A stretch of 46,992 bases of DNA, taken from positions 1 through 46,992 of the forward strand of contig NZ_PXNO01000002.1 in the NCBI RefSeq assembly GCF_003007715.1, written 5' to 3'. The notes below the pieces were generated by a model. The model was not told the origin of the DNA, did no database searches, and saw only the letters and a program-made list of their open reading frames with translations. This document shows positions 41,186 to 46,992 of the stretch, piece by piece; the stretch's first letter is position 1, and each line of letters opens with the position of its first letter. Both the position numbers and the translations under genes were made by a program. This stretch comes from Marinobacter shengliensis. GTDB taxonomy: Bacteria > Pseudomonadota > Gammaproteobacteria > Pseudomonadales > Oleiphilaceae.

Positions 41186-42298
41186 ATGAGTATGAATCTT
41201 GGTCCTATGTTTGAGCCGTTTGAACTTCACAACCTCAAGCTGCGTAACCGCGTAGCCATGGCTCCGATGACCCGTAACTTCTCGCCCAAGGGCGTACCCG
41301 GCCAGAACGTGGTGGACTACTACCGCCGCCGCGCCGAAGCCGGTGTTGGCCTGATCATCACCGAGGGCACCATCGTGAACCACGCGGCGGCCAACGGCTA
41401 CCCGAACGTACCGGCTTTCTACGGTGACGAAGCCCTGGCCGGTTGGAAGAAAGTGGTTGATGCCGTGCACGAAGCCGGCGGCGCCATTTTCCCGCAGCTT
41501 TGGCACGTGGGTGCCGTGCGTAAAGAAGGCACCGAGCCGGACCCGTCCGTTCCCGGTTACAGCCCGTCTGGCCTGTTCGCCCCGGGCAAGCCCAACGGCA
41601 AGGCCATGACCAAGGAAGACATCCAGGACGTGATCAAAGCCTTCGGCGACGCCGCCCAGGACGCCAAGGCGCTGGGTTTTGACGGCGTGGAAATCCACGG
41701 CGCCCACGGCTACCTGCTGGACCAGTTCCTGTGGGAAGGCTCCAACCAGCGTGACGATGAATACGGCGGCAGCCTGGAAAACCGTCTGCGCTTTGTGGTG
41801 GAAATCGTGGAAGAAGTGCGCCACCGCGTGGGCCCGGATTACCCGATCATGCTGCGGTTCTCACAGTGGAAGCAGCAGGCGTATGAAGCAAAACTGGTGA
41901 ACAGCCCGGAAGAGCTCGAACGCTTCCTGAAGCCGCTGGTTGAGGCCGGCGTCGACATTTTCCACGCCTCCACCCGCCGCTTCTGGGAGCCGGAATTCGA
42001 AGGCTCGAACCTGAACCTGGCCGGCTGGACCCAGAAACTTTCCGGCAAGCCGACCATGTCTGTTGGCAGCGTGGGCCTGACCGAAGACTTCATCAGCGGC
42101 ACCTTCGCCAGCAAGCAAGAAGCCGTGGAGCAGTCCGGTATTGATGAGCTGGTTGAGCGCATGACCAACGGCGAATTCGAGCTGATTGCGGTAGGTCGTG
42201 CTTTGCTGCAAGACCCGGAGTGGCTGGTGAAAGTGAAAGAAGGCCGGCTGAGTGAAGTGGAAGCCTTCGCCAAGAAATCCCTGGCCAAGCTTTACTGA
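41186..42298 (+). CDS. Old Yellow Enzyme-family NADH:flavin oxidoreductase
   Basis: This 370-residue FMN enzyme of the NemA/OYE type has a TIM barrel. Motifs are MAPMTRNFSPKGVPGQNVVDYYRRRAEAG, FPQLWHVGAVRK, the substrate-binding HGAHGYLLDQFLWEGSNQR with H-x-x-H, RDDEYGGSLENR, and IAVGRALLQDPEW. It should reduce activated alkenes or nitro compounds with NAD(P)H. It is divergent from HxlR and followed by a terminator. The physiological substrate is unknown. Confidence 0.93.
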   Translation: MSMNLGPMFEPFELHNLKLRNRVAMAPMTRNFSPKGVPGQNVVDYYRRRAEAGVGLIITEGTIVNHAAANGYPNVPAFYGDEALAGWKKVVDAVHEAGGAIFPQLWHVGAVRKEGTEPDPSVPGYSPSGLFAPGKPNGKAMTKEDIQDVIKAFGDAAQDAKALGFDGVEIHGAHGYLLDQFLWEGSNQRDDEYGGSLENRLRFVVEIVEEVRHRVGPDYPIMLRFSQWKQQAYEAKLVNSPEELERFLKPLVEAGVDIFHASTRRFWEPEFEGSNLNLAGWTQKLSGKPTMSVGSVGLTEDFISGTFASKQEAVEQSGIDELVERMTNGEFELIAVGRALLQDPEWLVKVKEGRLSEVEAFAKKSLAKLY

Positions 42299-42323
42299 TC
42301 GATCTATCCCTTCGATCCTGCTT

Positions 42324-42355
42324 GCCGCGGCGCCTGTTCAGGCCTCGCGGCTTTT
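42324..42355 (+). terminator. Terminator after the OYE gene
   Basis: GCCGCG and CGCGGC pair, with an inner GCCT-GTTC-AGGC stem, followed by TTTTCTG. Confidence 0.75.
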
Positions 42356-42451
42356 CTGTGGGTGAAAGTTATCCGGTTGTTAATCGCACAGTTTTACAGA
42401 ACCGCTATGCTGTGTTCAGTAATGACTCAACCATCGAAAAAGGAGTTGGAT

Positions 42452-42763
42452 ATGGCAGTGGCTCGACATCTGAAACTGGCTGGCATGGCCTTGCTGTTGG
42501 CGACCCTGGTGGGCTGCGCGACGGTGGGCCGAGATTTTGCGACCCATAACGTGGACCAGATCCGCATTGGTGAAACCACCCGGGCGGACATTCAGGACAT
42601 GTTCGGGGAACCCTGGCGTACCGGGGTGGAAGATGGCAAGCGCACCTGGACCTACGGCAAGTATCGCTGGTCTGCCTTTGGGGATGCGGAAACGACGGAC
42701 CTGGTGGTGCGGTTTAATAGCGATGGCACGGTGTCATCCTACGTGTTTAACACCACCGAGTAA
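42452..42763 (+). CDS. SmpA/OmlA-like small outer-membrane lipoprotein
   Basis: The 103-residue protein has a lipobox LVGC with acylated Cys22. A small domain like BamE/SmpA follows: IRIGETTRADIQDMFGEPWRTGVEDG, then WTYGKYRW, then VVRFNSDGTVSSY. It is too divergent to call BamE itself; it probably helps envelope assembly or acts as a similar fold. AAGGAG precedes ATG 42452; upstream starts in this frame lack a ribosome site. Confidence 0.82.
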   Translation: MAVARHLKLAGMALLLATLVGCATVGRDFATHNVDQIRIGETTRADIQDMFGEPWRTGVEDGKRTWTYGKYRWSAFGDAETTDLVVRFNSDGTVSSYVFNTTE

Positions 42764-42787
42764 GGCTGTTCAGTGCCGGGGTGGGCT

Positions 42788-43426
42788 TCAGGTTCGCCCC
42801 GGTGTCGTTTTCAGCGTCAGGACATCCACAACGTCCAGCTCTTCAATCAGTGCCCCCCGGAACTGCCGGTTGATAAACCGTTCGGTCTCCTGCTGAATGT
42901 TTTCCCGCTGCTCGGGCTTCTCGATGTAATCCATGGCCCGGAACAGGATGTAGCGGATGGTCATGTGGGAAATCTCATGCACCACATTGGCCCCCACGCC
43001 CGGCACCAACCCCCGCTCCAGAATATCCTCCGCCATCTCTCGGGCACTGGCATCCAACTGCGCCTCCAGCGCTCTGCGCAACACCGGCGAGGGCCCGTGC
43101 AGCTCGCGGACGGCGACGGTGGTGGCGGCGGGGTTAGCGAGGAAGTAGTGATACACAAAGGTGACGGTGTCGTGTGACGCCTGCTCGGATGAATCCGCCA
43201 TCTGCCGCAGTTGTCGCACGCCGGTTTTCATGTCCTCTGCGATATACCCCAGTACCTGCAGCCCGAACTCGTCCAGACTCTTGAAGTGCCGGTAAAAGGT
43301 ATTCGGATTCAACCCCGCCTCGCGGGCCAGCTCCCGCAGCCCCAACGACGTCAGGCTCCGTGTTTCGGTAATCAACCGCAATGCGGCCTGCACCAGTTTC
43401 AGTTTTCCGCCGGCCAGTGTTTGCAT
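42788..43426 (-). CDS. TetR-family transcriptional regulator
   Basis: This 212-residue protein has a helix-turn-helix (about residues 10-55: LVQAALRLITETRSLTSLGLRELAREAGLNPNTFYRHF) and an all-helical ligand domain. The words SLGLRELAREAGLNPNTFYRHF resemble FabR/DesT-type fatty-acid regulators. It is divergent from a flavin monooxygenase gene, 572 bp away; the two tandem dyads at 43895 are good candidates for its sites. The inducer may be a substrate of that enzyme. Confidence 0.88.
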   Translation of the reverse strand: MQTLAGGKLKLVQAALRLITETRSLTSLGLRELAREAGLNPNTFYRHFKSLDEFGLQVLGYIAEDMKTGVRQLRQMADSSEQASHDTVTFVYHYFLANPAATTVAVRELHGPSPVLRRALEAQLDASAREMAEDILERGLVPGVGANVVHEISHMTIRYILFRAMDYIEKPEQRENIQQETERFINRQFRGALIEELDVVDVLTLKTTPGRT

Positions 43427-43490
43427 TTGTTCCTCGTTCTTTGGGAGTTAGGCTGGTTCGGTGCCCGCTTCCGTTTCTGGAGTTAGTCCA

Positions 43491-43586
43491 CTCTGGTGGA
43501 GCTTTCGAAAACCGCTGTAAATACGTCCCTGTACGCTTGCTTTCCGCCATCCATGGCTCCAAGCATTTTCGAAAGCTCCACCAGAG
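43491..43586 (-). repeat. Palindromic interspersed repeat, copy A
   Basis: Perfect 21-bp arms (43491-43511 and 43566-43586, built on CTCTGGTGG and AGCTTTCGAAAA) enclose 54 bp. Read on the minus strand, the interior contains GGAGCCATGGATGGCGGA and CAAGCGT, which copy B also has in the opposite orientation. Confidence 0.85.
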
Positions 43587-43661
43587 CGGACTCTCGAACA
43601 TTGGCATATGGATTCCTTCCCAAAAGTTCAATTTGAGAGACGGCTATCACAATAGTTTAAC

Positions 43662-43774
43662 GGTTGGTTTGGGGGTGGGCTTCCAAAACTGTGCGGAGCC
43701 ATGGATGGCGGAGCCCAAGCGTCACATGGATGTGCCGAAGGAGCGTGTTTTGGAAAGCCATCCCCAAATCAACC
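43662..43774 (+). repeat. Palindromic interspersed repeat, copy B
   Basis: 28-bp arms (43662-43689 and 43747-43774, four mismatches) enclose a 57-bp interior with GGAGCCATGGATGGCGGA, CAAGCGT and the small dyad CACATGGATGTG. Copy A has a related interior but unrelated arms. Short frames inside the repeat are not genes. Confidence 0.85.
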
Positions 43775-43894
43775 AAACACCATAAGCCGAAGGCCAGCCG
43801 ATCCCACCTACCTAAGCAAGCGGCGAACCGAGCACCCAACTAAAGGCCACACAGGCCAACAACCTGTCACCAAGGGCCAAACACCCGAACCAGA

Positions 43895-43935
43895 GTATAC
43901 AAGTGTCTACCCATGGCGGTATACATGTGTCTACC
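43895..43935. promoter_or_regulatory. Tandem operator-like dyads before the second flavin monooxygenase
   Basis: GTATACAAGTGTCTACC (43895-43911) and GTATACATGTGTCTACC (43919-43935) are near-identical, 24 bp apart. Each is an imperfect palindrome GTATACA-N2-TGTCTAC. Two adjacent 16-bp dyads suit cooperative TetR dimers. Confidence 0.65.
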
Positions 43936-43998
43936 GGTCAATGATGACCATCTAGACAACAACAGGCAAGGCCAAACAGGCCACACAGGAGTGCAGCA

Positions 43999-45582
43999 AT
44001 GACACAAACCGCACAGATCGCCATCATCGGCACCGGCTTCTCCGGCCTCGGCATGGCCATCAAACTCAAAGAAGCCGGCTTCAACAACTTCGTCATCCTC
44101 GAACAGAGCGACGACATCGGCGGCACCTGGCACGAAAACCACTACCCCGGTTGCGCATGTGACGTGCAATCTGCGCTGTACTCCTTCTCATTCGAACAGA
44201 ACCCCAACTGGACACGCATGTTCGCGCCCCAGCCGGAAATCAAAGCCTACCTGCGACACTGCGCGGAGAAGTACGGCCTGATTGAACACATCCAGCTCAA
44301 CACCCACGTGGCCGGTGCCCGTTGGAATGAAAGAACCGGCGCCTGGACCATCGAAACCTGCGACAGTCCCAAACTTTGGGCCTACATGGAAGCCAACAAC
44401 CTGAAGCCCGGAGATGTCCTGGATCGCAGCGACAAAACCCTGCCCAGGTTCCGCAAGCTGCACGCCGAGGTTCTGGTGTCCGGCATGGGCGGCCTGAGCA
44501 CGCCCGCCTATCCGGATATCAAGGGCATGGATACCTTCACCGGTACCAGCTTCCACTCCCAGAACTGGGACCACGATTACGACTTCCGCGGTAAGCGAGT
44601 GGCGGTGATCGGCACCGGTGCCTCGGCCATCCAGTTTGTGCCGGAGATCGCCAAGGATGCGGCCCACCTGGACCTCTACCAGCGCACACCACCGTGGATC
44701 ATGCCCAAGCCGGACCGTGAAATCCGCCCGCTGGAGCGAATGATGTTCAAAAAGGTGCCGCAAACCCTGAATGCGTTTCGCCAGAGTATCTACTGGATGC
44801 TGGAAGCCCGGGTGCTGGGCTTTGTTGGCAACCCGCGCATCCTGAAAATCGGTGAGCTGCAGGCGCGTCGTCATATTCGCAGTCAGATCAAGGACAAGGA
44901 ACTGCGTAAAAAAGTGACGCCGGATTTCCACTTCGGCTGCAAGCGGGTGCTGATCTCCAACAACTACTATCCGGCGCTGGATCAAGATCATGTGGACGTG
45001 CTCACCGATGGCATCCGTGAGGTGAAGGGCAATACCATCGTGGATACCAACGGCACCGAGCGCCAGGTGGACTGCATCGTATACGGCACCGGCTTCAAGG
45101 CCCAGGAACCTATTCCCCGGGGCATGATCTACGGCCGCGGCGGCCAGGACCTGCTCGATGCCTGGCGCGAAGGCGCGGAAGCCTACAAGGGCACCACCGT
45201 GGCCGGCTTCCCCAACTTCTTCATGCTGATGGGCCCGAACACCGGCCTTGGGCACAGCTCCATGGTGTACATGATCGAATCCCAGGTGCAGTACGTGCTG
45301 GATGCCCTGAAGAAAATGCAGCACCGGGGCTGGAAGACGGTGGAAGTGAAGGAAGATGCCTTCAGCCAATACAACGCCTCGATTCACGCCAAACTCGGCG
45401 ATTCCGTGTGGCAGACCGGCTGCAAGAGCTGGTACGTGAACGAGAACGGCAAGAACACCACCCTGTGGCCGGGCTTCACCTGGCAGTTCCGGCAGCAGAC
45501 CAAGCGTTTTGATGCCGAGCAGTATGTGTGTGAAGCTACGGAGGTGATGGAGCAGGGTGGCGAGCCGGCGTTGGTTGGCTAG
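43999..45582 (+). CDS. Flavin-containing Baeyer-Villiger-type monooxygenase
   Basis: This 527-residue FAD/NADPH enzyme has FAD motif GTGFSG (11-16), word GGTWHENHYPGCACDVQSALYSFSF, Baeyer-Villiger fingerprint FTGTSFHSQNWD (180-191), and NADPH motif GTGASA (205-210). The tail words MGPNTGLGHSSMVYMIESQ and LWPGFTWQFR are common in the cyclohexanone/phenylacetone monooxygenase-like group. It oxidises ketones or long-chain substrates; which ones is unknown. The TetR regulator lies upstream on the other strand. It is distinct from AlmA. Confidence 0.92.
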   Translation: MTQTAQIAIIGTGFSGLGMAIKLKEAGFNNFVILEQSDDIGGTWHENHYPGCACDVQSALYSFSFEQNPNWTRMFAPQPEIKAYLRHCAEKYGLIEHIQLNTHVAGARWNERTGAWTIETCDSPKLWAYMEANNLKPGDVLDRSDKTLPRFRKLHAEVLVSGMGGLSTPAYPDIKGMDTFTGTSFHSQNWDHDYDFRGKRVAVIGTGASAIQFVPEIAKDAAHLDLYQRTPPWIMPKPDREIRPLERMMFKKVPQTLNAFRQSIYWMLEARVLGFVGNPRILKIGELQARRHIRSQIKDKELRKKVTPDFHFGCKRVLISNNYYPALDQDHVDVLTDGIREVKGNTIVDTNGTERQVDCIVYGTGFKAQEPIPRGMIYGRGGQDLLDAWREGAEAYKGTTVAGFPNFFMLMGPNTGLGHSSMVYMIESQVQYVLDALKKMQHRGWKTVEVKEDAFSQYNASIHAKLGDSVWQTGCKSWYVNENGKNTTLWPGFTWQFRQQTKRFDAEQYVCEATEVMEQGGEPALVG

Positions 45583-45595
45583 GGTCGGAGAAATG

Positions 45596-45637
45596 GCAGA
45601 GTCCGAGCCTGGGTGGGCCGGGCTCTGCGGCTTTTTC
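45596..45637 (+). terminator. Terminator after the second monooxygenase
   Basis: GCAGAG pairs with CTCTGC, with further pairing inside, followed by GGCTTTTTCT. Confidence 0.78.
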
Positions 45638-45730
45638 TGGTTTGATCTTGGATAGGCGCCAGCTTTCCGGTACATTTGTCCACACTACAGGCATGGATTG
45701 TGCCGATTAATACTTTGTGGAAACACGGAC

Positions 45731-46992
45731 GTGACCAGAATAGCAGACCCGCACTCGCTTGCGCTTCACGAAGCGTTGATGATCGAGGGTGGCTGGGACC
45801 AATACTCCGATAGGGAATTGGCCAGCTACCTTTCGAGCTCCAGTTTTACCCCTGCCCGATTACGAGACCAGCTTGCCAGTGGCGAACTGGTGTTGCTGAA
45901 AGAGATCCCGGCGGTTCCCGTTTTCAGTCTGGTATCCGGGCGCATTGTTCCCACTGAAAGCACCTCTGCAGCCATTGCAGAGAATGCCGTCACGGCCTTC
46001 GAAAAACGCTTCGGTGACCGGCAAGCGTTTCCTTCCAGAGGCACCGCCTACGCTCATTCCGATAGCCTGCCACCACCGCCCAAGCTCGACTACACGCCGG
46101 AACCCCCGGTGATTGAGCCACCACCTGAGCCTCTACCCCCGCCGGTGGTGATCTCGGAAAACTTTGGGCTTCCGCCCCTGGGGCCCAAGGTATTCGCCAA
46201 GTCTTGCACCCGGCCCTCCGGGGATACCGACAGTAATGAGGGCGAGGAAAAGGCCAGCAATTTCGGCACCCTTGCGATGCTTGCCCCCGCCACGGTCACC
46301 AGCCCTGGGGCAAACGGCTTGCGGCCGCTGGGCCTGATCTCTGGTTCGGCAATGAGACTGGCAAAAGGCTGGGCCATGGCCGCGCGCATTGGTGCCGGAG
46401 TACTCAGCACCGCCGGCAGTGCAGTGCTGTTGGCACTCTGGCCATCCAAATTGGGCGACAGCACCCTGTACACCGAGGAAGAACTGCTTGAGATGGCTGA
46501 GGCGGCCATTCGGGTGCGTTTTCATCTGCACGTGGATGCCACCGGAAACCTCCGGGTGGCCGGCTATCACGTCAACGACAGCACCGGATACAAAGACCGG
46601 GTTCCGGTTGCTCACGCAGAGCTCAAGGGCGAGAATTTTGAAGTGGTGGTTGATGACGACTTCACCCTCGTGTGGTACCCGGATGACAGCGGCCACCGCC
46701 CGGTAGTGAGCACCGAATACCCGGCGGATTCCGGTATTGATCCCTACAGCATTCTGGTGACACCCATCCAGGAGGATGGCCAGGAACATTCGCCACCCGG
46801 CTACCAGCAGCCCTTTGAGGATCAGGTTGAGCTGATCGTGAGCTTTCCGGCGGACAGCGGGATTGAGCCGTTGTATTTGGTTTTCCGGAAGACTGCTCGC
46901 GATGAACGAGGGGTGGTCACTGGAGGCGGAGAAGAAATTACCGGAATCTGGTTAGAGAATGCCTCAAGAGATCTTGGAGCGCCGATACCTGC
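45731..46992 (+). CDS. S-type pyocin-domain protein (bacteriocin or secreted toxin), cut by the window end
   Basis: The frame is open for 420 codons with no stop before the edge. An N-terminal domain (1-115) is followed by a Pro-rich linker (about 118-140, PPPPKLDYTPEPPVIEPPPE) and a Gly/Ala-rich hydrophobic region (about 195-240, LAKGWAMAARIGAGVLSTAG). Next comes a pyocin S-type domain (about 255 on: VRFHLHVDATGNLRVAGYHV, YSILVTPIQEDGQEHSPPGY, ASRDLGAPIPA). The killing domain, usually a nuclease, would lie beyond the window. Start GTG 45731 has no strong ribosome site; a later ATG at 45779 is possible. The 148 bp before it hold only the terminator of the previous gene. Confidence 0.8.
   Translation, partial: MTRIADPHSLALHEALMIEGGWDQYSDRELASYLSSSSFTPARLRDQLASGELVLLKEIPAVPVFSLVSGRIVPTESTSAAIAENAVTAFEKRFGDRQAFPSRGTAYAHSDSLPPPPKLDYTPEPPVIEPPPEPLPPPVVISENFGLPPLGPKVFAKSCTRPSGDTDSNEGEEKASNFGTLAMLAPATVTSPGANGLRPLGLISGSAMRLAKGWAMAARIGAGVLSTAGSAVLLALWPSKLGDSTLYTEEELLEMAEAAIRVRFHLHVDATGNLRVAGYHVNDSTGYKDRVPVAHAELKGENFEVVVDDDFTLVWYPDDSGHRPVVSTEYPADSGIDPYSILVTPIQEDGQEHSPPGYQQPFEDQVELIVSFPADSGIEPLYLVFRKTARDERGVVTGGGEEITGIWLENASRDLGAPIP

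Noticed and set aside
43701..43955. Open frame in the palindromic repeat
   Set aside because: It reads through repeat arms and operators with no ribosome site or family similarity.
44188..45675. 495-codon minus-strand frame opposite the second monooxygenase
   Set aside because: A shadow of a gene with clear FAD, NADPH and fingerprint motifs; crosses the terminator.

Overview
The window looks like chromosomal DNA from a marine gammaproteobacterium, most likely Marinobacter or a close relative. This is inferred from the mix of an AlmA-type alkane monooxygenase, a second Baeyer-Villiger-type flavin monooxygenase, a betIBA choline operon and OxyR-controlled ahpC/ahpF. I could not run a similarity search, so the genus is an inference.

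Region 1 (1-9.7 kb) is a stretch of a chromosomal (sedentary) integron: about eleven cassettes separated by attC sites, all oriented left to right. The integrase and attI are not in the window. The cassettes encode small membrane or secreted proteins, a DUF1851/Tdi1-like immunity-type protein, and four toxin-antitoxin modules in a row (BrnT/CopG-type, HigBA-type, CcdAB, YefM-YoeB). Each module has a palindrome at its own promoter or start region. Two parasites sit in the array. An IS3-family element splits one cassette gene with a 3-bp duplication and the frame still restorable. A group II (IIC-like) intron with a reverse transcriptase splits one attC.

Region 2 (9.7-17.8 kb) holds a VOC protein divergent from a LysR regulator, an extracellular solute-binding protein, a lipoprotein with two DUF4394-like halves, a 7TM sensor with degenerate GGDEF and intact EAL, and a CorA transporter.

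Region 3 (17.9-22.2 kb) is the most intriguing locus. An ECF sigma factor and its membrane anti-sigma factor lie beside a divergent exported subtilisin-like protease, an exported Ala-rich protein and an outer-membrane beta-barrel. Three promoters with the same geometry (GGAAT, 16 bp, CGTT/CGTC) stand before the three transcription units, so the cluster looks like one self-contained envelope regulon.

Region 4 (22.2-30.4 kb) contains betI-betB-betA with a perfect BetI-type palindrome, a short divergent BCCT-like transporter preceded by a 15-codon upstream ORF, and ahpC and ahpF, each preceded by an OxyR half-operator.

Region 5 (30.4-47 kb) holds a transglutaminase-like protein, an orphan sugar-type binding protein, a YgjV protein, a PfkB kinase, AlmA, a polytopic membrane protein, a TlpA-type redox protein fused to a membrane domain, RhlE, OmpW, HxlR with an Old Yellow Enzyme, a SmpA/OmlA-like lipoprotein, and TetR with a second flavin monooxygenase. 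Two inverted copies of a palindromic repeat and two tandem operator-like repeats lie between TetR and the monooxygenase. The window ends inside a large S-type pyocin-domain toxin gene.
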